DNA of 64,000 bases from Prorocentrum cordatum (GCA_963575745.1 CAUYUJ010003003.1:64501-128500), one strand, 5' to 3'; counted from the stretch's first letter, positions 39,851 through 51,529 are shown. The notes: generated by a model not told the origin, from the sequence alone. Numbers and translations: made by a program.

Positions 39851-40296
39851 GAAGGAGGGGGGAGACCCCCTTCTTTGGACGCCCACGAACATCTGATAAC
39901 CCAGAGAGCTGGAATCGAATCGGGCTGGCCGAAGTAGATGCGAAATCGCATCGAACTTATCGACATGGGCCCTGCCTCGTCCCCAGACATCCGACGCAAT
40001 GATGTCTGTCAATGCGAGGCTACCGGACACCTCGACCCCTGCAGGGGACTGGCTTTTAGAAGACGGTCTTTCACGGCCCGAGAGCCTGAAGATGGCCTCC
40101 GAAGGCCGAATGTGGCAGCAAGGCTCAGAGTCAACATTTCCAAGACATTGGATATCGTTGTCCAGGGAAGACCAGCCCTGTTTTTTTGTCGCGAGTGAGT
40201 TCTCAGCAGAAATTCGATGCGCATCAAGCCGTGGCGCCGCGGAGCCCCTCGAACGCACAAATTGAATGAAACGCGACCAGAAACCTCATACTGACC

Positions 40297-40428
40297 AGCC
40301 ATAACTGGGGGGGCTGTGGTCCTTATCCCCCTGGGGGAACCCATCGCATCGACGATATCTCGAGAGGGTGTTGAAATCGATGGGTCCCCCAGGGGGTAAG
40401 AACCACAGCTCCCCCAGTTGTGGCTGGC
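40297..40428. mobile_element. Foldback element with near-perfect 50-bp arms
   Basis: CCAGCCATAACTGGGGGGGC then TGTGGTCCTTATCCCCCTGG…AACCCATCG (40297-40348) is mirrored by CGATGGGTCCCCCAGGGGGT…CCAGTTGTGGCTGG (40376-40428). Only about 27 bases separate the arms, so it would form a strong hairpin. Confidence 0.85.
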
Positions 40429-40657
40429 CTGTCATAGCTCCAGGTTCTAGGTCCCCGAGCTTCGGGGTCTTCCCGTCGACTCCTCCGGCGACGCACGAGT
40501 CTGCGGACTCACAGGCCACTTCTCGCCCCCCCCGCTCCCCTCAAAAGAATAAGGCCGCCCAAAAAAGCAGGGAAGCTTCAGGATACAAGCCCGGGGGCTG
40601 ACACACTGTCGAGGATGTACGCCCCCTATCGTATACCCCCGAGTGGGGCCACATTCA

Positions 40658-40820
40658 TGAAGGGGCCCCAGGACACACAAACAAATACACACAAACAAAA
40701 ATATTCCCCATATTTTCATATATTTCCTGGGTTTTTGTCTTCCCCCCCACTTCCCATATTTTCCCATATTTTCCTGGGACTCGACGATAAATTGTGTCTG
40801 CGTGTTTTTTTTTCTCTTGA
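40658..40820 (+). mobile_element. ACACAAATAAATACACA-family element, copy 4
   Basis: TGAAGGGGCCCCAGGACACA left end; CTTCCCCCCCACTTCCCATA; ATAAATTGTGTCTGCGTG; ends CTCTTGA. Confidence 0.85.
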
Positions 40821-40977
40821 ATTCACCATTCTGGTCGAAAGGCCCACACATAGCTGGCGCGAGCTTGCCGGAGCGGCACGGGAACCCGTGAGAACCCCCT
40901 GAACCCATGAGAACCCCCTCCTCGGTGCGAGGCGCGGCGCCGGAGGCGCTGCCGTCAAGCGCCGATCCAAGAGATCC

Positions 40978-41052
40978 GCAGGAGGAGGGGGAGGAGGAGG
41001 AGTAGGAGGAGGAGGAGGAGGAGAAGAGGAGGAGGAGGAGGAGGAGGAGGCC
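40978..41052 (+). repeat. (GGA)n tract
   Basis: GGA microsatellite flanked by a 13-bp direct repeat, CCAAGAGATCCG(C/A), at 40967 and 41054. Confidence 0.9.
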
Positions 41053-41531
41053 ATCCAAGAGATCCGATGCAGGCGCGTTTATGCTGCCCTCTCTTCGAAC
41101 AGAAAGGCGGAGAGTCGGGTCGCCAGGCGATCGGAACGCGGCCACAAGGACGTGGCCCACTGATTCGCACGAGCCCCTTCGCCGAGGACCTGCGACCCCA
41201 TGGAGGTACGCAAAGCGAACAGCGCTCCAACGTGGAGAACCCAACAGAAACGAAGAACATCAAGAGTGCCCCTGACATGATAGCATTGTTCTTGAACCTC
41301 GTGCCAACTATACCCCCCATGGCAGATGGGAAGGCTTCGGGTTGCGCGCAGACTCTGGCAGCACCCCACACTACTCGCGGGGGTTGTTGAGGCAAGCTGG
41401 GACTACTCGCGGCGCCTGCTGAGGCCGGCCGTGACTACCTGGCGGGGCTGTCTGCGCGAAGCCCGAAGCCTACCAAACAAAAGGATGCCCCAACCAATGC
41501 TAGCATTGATTTCGTAAGGGCCTCCTCGATG

Positions 41532-41668
41532 GGGTCGGAGGATCGCGCCGCATCGCCAGTGTGTCACCCGTGCGCCGGCAACGGCGGCGTGGAGAACCTC
41601 GGGCCCCGCATCGAGCCGCCTCGCCGGTGCATCGGCGATGCGGCGCGATTCCCCGACCCCATCTACTC
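41532..41668. mobile_element. Inverted-repeat element, GGGGTCGGAGGATCGCGCCG ends
   Basis: GGGGTCGGAGGATCGCGCCG then CATCGCC at the left; GGCGATGCGGCGCGATTCCC then CGACCCC at the right: a TIR of about 27 bp. Relatives at 27.9, 37.35 and 61.15 kb. Confidence 0.75.
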
Positions 41669-41889
41669 CGGCGACACGTGAGGAGGCCGAGACGTACCAA
41701 ACAGAAGCGTCGTGCCCACTGCCCCCCCCGTTGCAGGTCTCTCCCGCCGGCCTTCGCGGCGGCAGCCTGCAGGGCCGCCTTCCTGTCCGCCTCGGGGGCG
41801 GGCCCCGCCCCGGTGTGGGCCCGGGGGTGGGGGCGGAATGACCGAGCAGGCACCTGGCCAGGCGAATTTCTCTTCCCTGGCCAAGCGAA

Positions 41890-42190
41890 GTCCTCCTCCT
41901 CCTCCTCCTCCTCCTCCTCCTCCTCCTCCTCCTCCTCCTGCGGGAGGCAGGGAGGGGGAGGATCCACGAGTCGTCCCCCTCCAGGAAGGGAGGGGGGGGA
42001 ACATAAGACTTGTTCCTCCTCTTCTTCCTCCTTTTCCTTCTCCTCGTCCAGGAGGAGCAGGAGGGAGGATGATCCCGAACTCCTCTTCCTCCTCGCTCTC
42101 CCTTTCGTCCTCTGCCCTTTCCTCCTCTTCCTCCTCCTCCTCCTCCTCCTCCTCCTCCTCCTCCTCCTCCTCCTCCTCCTCCTCCTCCTC
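41890..42190 (+). repeat. (TCC)n tracts
   Basis: Dense TCC at 41890-41940 and 42120-42190 with looser pyrimidine sequence and AGGAGCAGGAGGGAG motifs between. No gene. Confidence 0.9.
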
Positions 42191-42334
42191 TACTCCTCTG
42201 GGAGGAGCAGGAGGGAGTAGCGTGCAACAGCTCTCCCTCCCCAGGAAGAGGGAGGTGGGGGGGGGCGCGGGGTGGCCGAGAGCCGGCCCCTGGACAGGCG
42301 TAGCCCTGGTCGTCCTGCAGGAAGGGCTGCGATC

Positions 42335-42500
42335 TTGAAGGGGCCCCAGGACACACAAATAAATACACACACAAATAAAAGGATCCCCCATATTTTCCCA
42401 TATGTTCTGGGTTTCTGTCTTCCCCCCCACTTCCCATATTTTCCCATATTTTCAAGGGAATCGACGATTAATTGTGTCTGTGCGTTTCTTTCTCTCCTGA
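42335..42500 (+). mobile_element. ACACAAATAAATACACA-family element, copy 5
   Basis: TTGAAGGGGCCCCAGGACAC left end; CCATATTTTCC blocks; TTAATTGTGTCTGTGCG; ends CTCTCCTGA. Very close to copy 4. Confidence 0.88.
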
Positions 42501-42509
42501 GATCTGGAC

Positions 42510-44480
42510 CCCTGGGGCGCCCCCTTAGCCGTCGGCTCTGGGCGGTCTTCGCGGGTCCTCCTCAGCGCTCGAGCACCTCAGAGACGCAGGCGGTCGGACC
42601 TTCAGGGGCCTGACGAGGCCTCCCTTGGACCCCTGGGGCGCCCACTGAGCCGTCGGCTCTGGGCGGTCTTCGTCCGTCTTTCTCAGCGCTCGAGCACCTC
42701 AGAGACGCAGGCGGTCGGACCTTCAGGGGCCTGACGAGGCCTCCCTTGGACCCCCGGGCGCCCACTAAGCCGTCGGCTCTGGGCGGTCTGCGCGGGTCCT
42801 TCTCAGCGCTCGAACGCCTCAGAGACGCAGGCGGGAGGATTTTCAGAGGCCTGACGAGGCCTCCCTGAGACCCACAGGCGCCCACTTAGCCGTCGTCTCT
42901 GGGCGGTCTTCGCTAGAGGAAAGAGAACTATGCACATACACCGATTCTGGCCAGGACCATCCTGAGCCCAGGATCGGTGCATACGCCCTCTACCTTGGCA
43001 AGGAAGGTATATGCACCGATCCTGGGTCAAGGACGGGCTTTGCCAGGATCGGTGCATGTGTGTAGATCTCTCCGCCCGATTCGCCAGTCTTTCTCAACGC
43101 TCGAACACCTCGGAGACGCAGGCGGTCGGACCTTCAGAGGCCTGACGAGGCCCCCCTGGGATCTCTGAGCGCCCACTTAGCCATCGGCTCTGAGTGGTAT
43201 TCGCGGGTCTTCTTCAACGCGCGAACACCGCAGGGACGCAGGCGGGAGGGCCTTCAGAGGCCTGCCGAGGCCTCCCTGGGACCCCGGGGCGCCAAGTTAG
43301 CCGTCGTCTCTGGGCGGTCTTCGCCAGTCTTTCTCAACGCTCGAAAAACCCAGAGACGCAGGCGGGAGGACCTTCAGAGGCATGCCGAGGCCTCTCTGGG
43401 ACCAATTGGCTCCCACGTAGCCGTGGGCTCTGAGTGGTCCTCGCCGGTCTCTCTCAACGCTCGAACCCCTCAGAGACGCAAGCGGGAGGACCTTCAGAGT
43501 CCTAACGAGTCCTCCCCGAGACCCCTTGGCGCCCAATTAGCCGTCGGCTCTGGGCGGTCTTCGCATGTCTTTTTCAACGCTCGAACACCTCAGAGACGCA
43601 GGCGGGAAACCCGTCAGAGGCCTGACGAGGCCTCCCTGGGACCCCTGGGGGTATTCGCCGGTCTTTCTCAACGCTCGAACACCTCGGAGACGCAAGCGGT
43701 CGGACCTTCAGAAGCCTGACGAGGCCTCCCTTGGACCCCTGGGCGCCCACTTAGCCATCGGCTCTGAGCGGTCTTCGCCCGTCTTTCTCAACGCTCGAAC
43801 ACCTCAGAGACGCAGGCGGGAGGACCGTGAGAGACCTGACGAGGTCTCCCGGGGACCCTTGGGCGCCCACTTAGCCATCGGCTCTGAGCGGTCTTCGCCC
43901 GTCTTTCTCAACGCTCGAGCACCTCAGAGACGCAGGCGGGAAACCCGTCAGAGGCCTGACGAGGCCTCCCTGGGACCCCTGGGGGTATTCGCCGGTCTTT
44001 CTCAACGCTCGAACACGTCGGACCTTCAGAAGCCTGACGAGGCCTCCCTTGGACCCCTGGGCGCCCACTTAGCCATCGGCTCTGAGCGGTCTTCGCCCGT
44101 CTTTCTCAACGCTCGAACACCTCAGAGACGCAGGCGGGAGGACCGTGAGAGACCTGACGAGGTCTCCCGGGGACCCTTGGGCGCCCCCTTAGCCGTCGTC
44201 TCTGGGCGGTCTTCGTCCGTCTTTCTCAACGCTCGAACACCTCCGAGACGCAGGCGGGATGCCCTTCAGAGGCCTGACGAGGCCTCCCTGGGACCCCATT
44301 GGCGCCCACTTAGCCGTCGTCTCTGTGCGGTACTCGCCGGTCTTTCTCAGCGCTCGAACGCCTCAGAGACGCAGGCGGGCGGATTTTCAGAGGCCTGACG
44401 AGGCCTCCCCGAGACCCACAGGCGCCCACTTAGCCGTCGTCTCTGGGCGGTCTTCGCCGGTCTTTCTCAACGTGGGGGAA
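42510..44480 (+). repeat. 120-bp satellite array (about 14-15 units) with one MITE insertion
   Basis: GAGACGCAGGCGG-type landmark at 42581, 42702, 42822, then (after a 171-base excess) 43113, 43233, 43353, 43473, 43593, 43687, 43807, 43927, 44125, 44245 and 44366. Units contain TTAGCCGTCGTCTCTGGGCG and CTTTCTCAACGCTCGAACAC. Two units are shortened. Since 120 is divisible by three, several frames on both strands remain open as 40-residue repeats (…SPVFLNARTPQRRRRED…). Openness on both strands argues against coding. Confidence 0.93.
42914..43079 (+). mobile_element. 166-bp MITE inserted in the 120-bp satellite, 5-bp target duplication
   Basis: The satellite reads GGGCGGTCTTCGC, then the element (TAGAGGAAAGAGAACTATGC … CTCTCCGCCCGA), then TTCGC again and CAGTCTTTCTC. 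TTCGC at 42909-42913 and 43080-43084 is the target duplication. Nearly identical to 24815-24981. Confidence 0.95.
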
Positions 44481-44671
44481 CTTCCAGAGGCTTGCAAAAA
44501 ACCTCCGGGGGACCTACAGGGGGCCCCCGCGGCCGCCGGAGGCTGGCTGCGCAGATTAGCTGCGTTCGCGCTGCGCTCTGCGCGCTGGGCGGCCACGGCA
44601 GGTTCGCGCGGCGACGACGCTGGCGTTGGCTTTTTCATTGGGGGAAGAACGCTATATCACATCAGTTGTAC
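44481..44671. other. No gene seen
   Basis: Transition out of the 120-bp array; GCGCTGCGCTCTGCGCGCTG-like palindromic bases near 44570. Nothing coding. Confidence 0.5.
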
Positions 44672-44778
44672 CGCCGACAGGGGCGCCTGTCCCAGGGCGG
44701 CAGGGAAGATGTTGGACCACCACGGTGGAAAGAGGGGGTATCAACTTTCCAGTCGCCCTGGGACAGGCGCCCTCGATT
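44672..44778 (+). mobile_element. Small inverted-repeat element, copy 2 (copy 1 at 2362-2455)
   Basis: GGCGCCTGTCCCAGGGCGGC at the left faces GTCGCCCTGGGACAGGCGCC at the right, about 50 bases apart. Same arms as the 2.4-kb copy, here better preserved. Confidence 0.8.
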
Positions 44779-45089
44779 GCTGCAAAGTCCCACCATCCCA
44801 CTAGGCGGGCCTGGCGATGTTTTCCTTTCCTCCTCGAAAAACGCCCTTCCATTCAGGGAGGGGCGCCCTCCGCTTCCCTTCCATGGAGTTGTTCAGTTCT
44901 GGGCGGGCCGCGATTGGCAAGGGCGCCCAACATGGCCAAAGATGGATCCAAGAAGGGATGCTCCGAACCTTGCCTCAAAGGCGATTCAAGATAGCTCCCC
45001 CAGAAGGACCCAATGGGCAATTCGAGGGCCCCAAAGGGGAGGGGTCAAACACGTGCCTCACGCCCGGGGCTCGTCATGTGATGCCTATG

Positions 45090-45150
45090 TAGAGGGAGAG
45101 AGAGAGAGAGAGTGAGTGAAAGAGAGAGAGAGAGAGAGAGAAGGAAATAT
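45090..45150 (+). repeat. (GA)n tract
   Basis: GA dinucleotide repeat. 44780-46030 otherwise shows G-runs near 45285-45315 and no convincing gene. Confidence 0.85.
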
Positions 45151-46033
45151 ATGTTCCCGTACGCAGGCAGTCGTCTGTATGTCTAAGCATGTCCAGATGC
45201 CACCAACCGAGTAGCAGATGGAAACAAATGTGCTCGCTCCTACTTTGCTCCCTGTCGCGCACCCAGCAAAGTAACATCCCTTCAAATCGGGGGGGGGCGG
45301 GGCGGGGGGGGGGGGCGAAGCGCATCGCGCCCCTCTCTGATCAAAAGCAACACCAAACACAGTATTTCTACTAGTCCGTGCGAAAGGCGATAAGGGGCTT
45401 GTTCTTCCAGCGCCCGCCACTCCCACACCTTGCAGCTCGGCTCGCCGAAAGAGACAGGCGACGGAGAGGCGGTTCGCTGCCAAACGTTTACGCGCGCCGA
45501 AGATAGGCGACCGCAGATCGGCAACCCATTGCGCGCAGACAAATTGCAAACACAAGGCAAGCACAAAACACTGGGTACACGAAGCCTGTGTGTAGGCGAT
45601 TGTTGCCAGGCCTCGCGCGTCGTGGCCCGCGGCCCTTGGAAAAACTGGGCTCAGGGGCGCGTATGTTTTGGCGCTGCGAGGTGGCGTGCGCTTCTCTGCA
45701 CTTATGGTACACATCGCTGTCAGACTGATGTGGCCTGTAAATGTGACTCACGATCACAACGCTGGCCACGTTGCGCGATAGCCCTGCGCACCGTCTGTCG
45801 TATCCAACTGGCGCGACCAAGTGGAGGGCGCGGAGTCGGCTTCTTTAGGTCCTCTCTTGACAAGTACTCGAATATGTATAAAATACGCGTTTGGGTTCTT
45901 CCGGAGTTAGGGCGGCTCCTGTTTTGAGTTCGCGTGGCGCCACGATCGTCGGATAGAATACAGGAACTTCATGCGCCGCATCTGGCGCCCCCGCCTGGTA
46001 GTTCTAACGCACCTGAAACCGGCGTGACTTACA

Positions 46034-46468
46034 TCACGGGCCCACAAGCTGACTCGCGGACGCACCGTTGAGCGCGCTGCCACGCAGCAGCAGTTCTGGC
46101 CCGCGGATGCCGCGCCTTTTCTCCTCATCATCGGCGTTGCCGGTCAAACGTCGGCACGCAGAGTCGCTGCGAATATGTACCTCGTCTGTCTGCGTCATGG
46201 CCAGATAGGCCAATTTCGTACGACAGTCTAGCAGCTTGCTCGTGACCGCATTCAACTTCCGAGCTTGAATGTTGGCCGATCGGTGACGAAATGCTTTCTT
46301 TTGAGGCCCGCAGGCTGCCTCACACAGTTTCAGCTCCGAGGAGGGCGAGGCCGAATGAGGGAGACGGGGAGGAGGACGAGGCCGAGGGGGATGCAACGAG
46401 GCAAAGGAAGACGAAGCGACCAATGGGTGATCGTGGTTGGAGTCCGCTGGGAGGCCGAGGTGAGGCAT
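46034..46468 (-). CDS. Weak minus-strand open frame, unknown
   Basis: 144-codon frame. The part after about residue 45 (…ANIQARKLNAVTSKLLDCRT…, …RRLTGNADDEEKRRGIRG…) has varied, protein-like composition in a region free of obvious repeats. No domain, splice site or homologue recognised. Chance is quite possible in GC-rich DNA. Confidence 0.25.
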   Translation of the reverse strand: MPHLGLPADSNHDHPLVASSSFASLHPPRPRPPPRLPHSASPSSELKLCEAACGPQKKAFRHRSANIQARKLNAVTSKLLDCRTKLAYLAMTQTDEVHIRSDSACRRLTGNADDEEKRRGIRGPELLLRGSALNGASASQLVGP

Positions 46469-46879
46469 AACCGGTTCAAGCTGTCAGAGAAAGGGAGACA
46501 GCAGGGGATGTCAAGCCCCAACCAGGCTTGTTGGGATCTTCGATCGGACCAGCAAGTTGGGGCCTAACCCTGGGACATACGATGTGCGTCCGAATGGCCC
46601 TCTTGGGGTGCATCCCAGAGTTCCCTCCTTTTTTGAGCGGCCTAACTTTTCCGGGTGGAACTCAGGGATTGAGAGAGAAAAATTGCCTGCGAGGAGAGGC
46701 ACCATGTACAAAGGTTTCGTACCTCGTCAACAGATGCGGAGTCTGTCCTCTTCCCCCCTCTTGACTGGCTCTGCTGGTGGCCATCCAGGGCAGACACCCC
46801 AGCCACCTCCAAGATTGGGGGTCCACATGTTCCCTCTTGGCCACCCCTGACCCCAGCGCACGAAGCGAGAAAAGGGGGG

Positions 46880-47038
46880 GGGGACGCCGGGGTGGATAAT
46901 TCCGCTAAGCGGGCGGAACCCTCTTAGCGAAATTACCGCACCCCACTAAGCAGCCCGGGTCACTTGACTCTCCCTTGTACACCAAGCTAGGCCAGCGATA
47001 AGCCCCGATCCCCTTAGCACCCCCCGCGCCGATCCCAG
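46880..47038. mobile_element. Long-TIR family, right-half copy
   Basis: Ends CCCCCCGCGCCGATCCC, like the right end of 51964-52298. Contains TTCCGCTAAGCGGGCGGAAC and a CTTAGCGAAATT partner, the same central palindrome style. Confidence 0.55.
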
Positions 47039-47579
47039 CAGGGGCGTGGAGAGGGGGCCCGGCACTTGCGGAAAAAGAGCCCGCGGACGTCTGAGAAGCT
47101 TCTCGTGGAACCTCGTGGGAGCCTTGCGCTTATGTCCTGCCCCTCGATCGAGTCCCGATAATGCTACGAGGAAACTCCTGACGGCCTCGAAAGGCCACTC
47201 GAGACCCAACTTACGCCCCATCCACGTCGGCCTCTCGTCGAATTTACGTCGGATGTACGTCGGAACATCGCTGCGTGAACGTCATTCCACATCTGACGGT
47301 GCGGAAGAAGTGGACTAGATTCTGTAAGCATTGCGCGCCGCGCGAGGCCCACAGTCAGCTCCTTACATATAATGTCCAAACGGTGTCCTTGGGTCGCGGT
47401 GCGGCCTGTGGCGGCGGTCCGAGCTCACTCGGCCCCTGCCGTCGCTTCGAAGAACCATTGGAACACGGTCGGAACAGCAATCGGAAGGCTGCTCAGAACA
47501 CTATCGTCGTTAAAGGCTTAACGACTTCTGCCGTCCTTCGACTCGCGCTGGAGCGGCCGCGAGTTGCTTCACCTTTCCT

Positions 47580-47675
47580 CGGAGATCTTTGGATTTACCC
47601 GGATTTGTTTCGATTTGCCTGGATTTATCTGGATCTACCTCGATTTATCTGCATTTACCTGGATTTTTCTGGCTC
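47580..47675 (+). repeat. About 12-bp minisatellite, GGATTTACCT type
   Basis: GGATTTACCC, GGATTTGTTTC, GGATTTATCT, GGATCTACCT, CATTTACCT and so on in tandem. 47040-47570 shows no gene. Confidence 0.75.
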
Positions 47676-48058
47676 GCTCCCCACAAGTCGATCGGCGAAA
47701 AATCGACAAGCCCTTAATCGGCACACGAGGGGGACCTTGTCGGGACACTATCGGGGGCACTACCAATACACCCTCGGAACATGTTCGGAGCTCTCTGCCC
47801 GGGCCTCGAAGCCAGCGCGAGGACACTGTCGAACGCCATCGGAACACCAGCACCGGCGACAGAAGACGACAAGCGAGGCAACCATCAGTCTCCGCGTGGC
47901 TAGAGTCTCCGTGGGCCCTGCAGAGCTCTCGACCCGAGTCGCCGAACTGTTCTTTTTCCGCCTTCCGCATCTCGATGCTTTCCTGGGCCCTCAGGTCGCG
48001 CCGCCCCCGCGAACATTACCCCAGTGCGACCCTACCTAGAAGTTGGAGCCCCTAGGGA

Positions 48059-48530
48059 AGCAGCATCACTTGCTATGCTAAGCTATGCTATGCCATGCTA
48101 TGCTGCGCTATGCTATGCTATGCTATGCTATGCGATGCTATGCTATGCTATGCTGCGCTATGCTATGCCATGCTATGCTAATATATGCTGTCATGCTGCG
48201 CTGTGCTATGCTAAGCTATGGTGTGCTATGCTATGCTATGCTAAGCTGCGCTAGGCTATGATATGTTATGTTATGATATGATATGTTGGTTATGTTATGC
48301 TATGCTAAGCTATGCTGTGCTGCGCTATGCTATGCTATGTCGGGCTATGCCATGATATGCTATGCTGCGATATGCTATGCTACGCTATGATATGTTATGC
48401 TGTGCTCTGCTATGCTAAAGCTCAGCGAAGCTAAGATGAAGGTCAGCTAAGATAAACCTTAGCTAACATTAAGCTAAGCTAAGCTAATATGAAATAAGCT
48501 AAGCTAAGATGATAAAAGCAACGCTAAGCT
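48059..48530 (+). repeat. Pentanucleotide satellite, (GCTAT)n grading into (AAGCT)n
   Basis: About 360 bases of GCTAT with single-base variants (GCTGC, GATAT), then about 110 bases of AAGCTAAGCTAA. TATGC/GCATA units would support hairpins. Confidence 0.95.
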
Positions 48531-48744
48531 AAGGGGACGTAACTGGGGGAACCGCGGGGCGGATACTGGGGGAACCGCCCGGGCCGGTTCCCACTGCCCG
48601 GCCCTTTAAGCCAAGAGAGTAAGAACCCTTCTAGGCAGAGCCTAGGTAGGGAAAAAAGGTCGGCGTCCGCTGGGAGGCCGCATCCCGTCCGCCCCCCCGC
48701 CGTCGCTCGGGCGTCCCTTCCTCCCATGCACGCTTCGGCGTCGT

Positions 48745-49065
48745 GCCGTGCACTTGGCCGCCCGATGCTCCGGGGTGCTCCTCGATGGTCGCCGCCGAGG
48801 GAAAATCACACGCACGCACGTCGTGTGTCTGTGCGTGTGTTTTCATTCGGTGGCTCAGGGTGCGCCTTGATGGTTAATTACCCTCGAAAAAATGCACACG
48901 TCGTGGGAAGGGTGTGTTTGAGAGAGCGTGCCTGTATCTTTTCTCGCTCGATGATCCGGGGTGCTCCTCGACTGTCACCGCCGAGGAAACGTCCACAGGC
49001 CGTGCGTCTTTTTGTTCGCTCGATGCTCCTCGATGGCCCCTGCCGAGGAAGAACAAAAACGCACC
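48745..49065 (+). repeat. Degenerate tandem repeat, GATGCTCCGGGGTGCTCCTC type
   Basis: Related segments start near 48766, 48850, 48948 and 49019. Each has a CTCGATG(G/C)TC-like core and GCCGAGGAAAA ending. Open frames here are repeat-driven. Confidence 0.7.
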
Positions 49066-49069
49066 CTCC

Positions 49070-49460
49070 CGAGCGATGCCGGGCCCCCCGAGAGGCCGCG
49101 CCCCTCCCTCCCCCCCGCGCCGAGAGGCCTGGAGCTGCCTCGAGGCACCGTGGCGCACGAGCCCCTTCCGAAGCCAGCTCTCTCCGTTCGTCAAGGGCCG
49201 TTCCCGACGGTCCCGGGCCCGGGAAGCCGCCGCCCTCTACAATTGTGATGCCATGACAACGGGCACCCCAACAATCCCATCTTCGAATTAAACATGTGTT
49301 TCAAATGTTTGAACAAACGTAATGTCAGAGCATGCTTTTTTTAAAACATGTTGAGAACATGTTAAAACCATGTTTTAGACATCTGGGATTATTTGGCAAC
49401 ATGCTTCCTGTGCATTGGTCGTCGTCCGACAGACCTAGGACAGAACAACGTCACTGAATC
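49070..49460. other. No gene seen; ATGTTTTAA-rich patch
   Basis: From about 49290 to 49390, repeated AACATGTTT/AAACATG words, including CATGTTTAAAACATG-like complementary stretches. No coding signal. Confidence 0.5.
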
Positions 49461-49466
49461 GGGAAG

Positions 49467-49642
49467 ACGTAAGACTCGGATACGGGGGACTCGGGCTGAC
49501 TGGACAGGGCCATCACGAACATGACGAGGCCCAAAATCCCGCTGCAAACATCCCACGAAAACCGGACTGTCAACATTCGGGACGCGCTCGAAAAAAAAAC
49601 GTCGGCAAACCCGAGTTCCAGCTTACTCGAGTCCTACGTTTT
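49467..49642 (+). mobile_element. TAAGACTCGG-family MITE, complete copy
   Basis: GACGTAAGACTCGGATACGG then GGGACTCGG at the left; CCCGAGTTCCAGCTTACTCG then AGTCCTACGTTT at the right: inverted termini of about 30 bp. Best-preserved of three copies. Confidence 0.85.
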
Positions 49643-49649
49643 TCCGATT

Positions 49650-50860
49650 CAAAAACATGAGACTCTCCGCCGGCCAAACTGAAGAACCTTCGAGGGTACC
49701 CTCCCCCAGGATTCACGAGAAGCAAACACGAAGAACAGTAGGGTACCCTCTCCGAACCGACCTCGATCCTATACGTCGGTCCGACTGTAGAGACACGATG
49801 GACAAGCGCGTTGCCCTACTCGCGAAGTAGCTGCTCGCAAATGGCCTGGATCCACTGCGTCGAGGCAAACGAGCTCCACTGCTTCGAACATCCTATGTTT
49901 TTGGGACGTTTGCGACTAGGCACTTTGCGACTAGTGGAACGCGCTCGGTGACACACGGGCGGGAGCCTCAAGGGCGGGGGGAACAACTGAGCGATGATCA
50001 AACACGGCTCTTGCGCGAGATGGCACAGCGACCTTACGCCGCGGCTTACGCGGGCCACCAGTGCGGCAAGCCACAATGGAGACGAGGGGCGTTTATGCGC
50101 GACCTTACGAGGGCAGCTTACGCCCTGATGTCGGTGCAGACGACCCCGTTCTTTGCGCCGCTCACCTGCCCGCCTCACTCTTTCGTGCCTCTTGAGGCGC
50201 GGGGCTCTTCTGGCTGCCCCGGCGAGGCCTCTCCGGGAGGCCCCCCAACAGGCCAAACAGACCCCCTGGCCTCTCTCCCCGGGAGGCCGCGAGGCCCGTC
50301 GAAAGGGACCCCCGGAGGCCGACCAATTGCCAACACACTCTGGTGCCGTGTGCTCTTCTCTCGACTCCAGGTCGGCGCCCATGGGCGAGGCCAGCGGCTG
50401 CCAATGTTAGAGGGGGAACGGAACGGCACAAACATGAACTTTCGAAGCACCGCGCGGATGTCTTGAATCTGCGCTGGGCCCTCTTCCCTGACGCGCGTTA
50501 ATGCGCCACGGGCGTCGCCGGAGGCGCCGCCAGGGGGGCCGCAGCGCTGATCCTCTAGAGACCCGCGCGGAACTCCGAATGTTGTATGTTCATGCCATTT
50601 TTTGTGCTTCGAGCCGTGGCCGCGCCTGCGCATTCAGGTCGTCGACCACGGGGTCGAGCGCCAGCGTCCACCGCTCCCGGAGACCTCTTGTCGCCTCCAC
50701 GCGTGTGTTTGCGTTTTTGCTCGTTCTGCTTTCCTCGGAACGGCTCGAGGACGGCGCGGGGAGGAGGTGGGAGCTGGAGGCCTGGACGTGGCACCAACCT
50801 GGCTGGAGGGAGCGGCCTCCACGGGGGGAAACCGATCCTAGAGTTGGGTCCTGGCTGTGG
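49650..50860. other. No gene seen
   Basis: Mixed GC-rich sequence. A weak internal duplication (GCGCGA…CGACCTTACG…GGC(A)GCTTACGCC) lies at about 50015-50125. Open frames on both strands lack recognisable domains. Confidence 0.45.
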
Positions 50861-50862
50861 TC

Positions 50863-50905
50863 TGGAGGAGGAGGAGGAGGAGGAGGAGGAGGAGGAGGAG
50901 GAGGC
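50863..50905 (+). repeat. (GGA)n tract
   Basis: Short GGA microsatellite. 50905-51480 shows several long overlapping frames on both strands, none convincing. Confidence 0.9.
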
Positions 50906-51529
50906 CCGAACACTGCCATCCGAACATGCGCACCGTGGCAACCGCCGACGCTGGTGCTGGCACCGACCGCGAGGCCTGCGAGGGAGGGAGAGGCGAGCAG
51001 GGGCGGACGGCGAGTCGAGCCATGGGCAGCCCATTCTGGCAGTCCTTACCCTCTCTGGGCCTCCAAGGGGCCTCTCGTCGCCAGTGCTGGCTCCGCCTCG
51101 AACCACGGGCCAGGGTGACGGGTCTGGGGAGGGATGAAGAGGGAGGAAGAGGAGGGAGGACAGGGGGACACGGGGGGAGGAGCAGGAAGTCGAAGGAGCA
51201 CCGCGACTCTCGGGCCTGGCCCAAGCCTGCTCACCACCGCTCCCCAGACAGACGCCTTCCGGGGCCCGTCCCGACCTGCTGTCCGAGGCGGACCCGGCCG
51301 CAGCGACGAGGAAGCCTCCAGGAGACCCACGGGGGACGAAAATCATGCCAGGAGGACCGCCGCTGTCCCGGAGCTGGCTCTCCTCCGAGGGAGGGCCCGG
51401 AAGGCAGAGGGATGGATCGGCGGCGAACCCGGGGCGGGGAAGTGGCGGCGCTTCACACAAGCCCTCGCGCCCTCTGAGAAGCCTTGTGAGTCTGCTCCGA
51501 AGCCGCGGACGGCTTCTCTCAGAAGGCGC

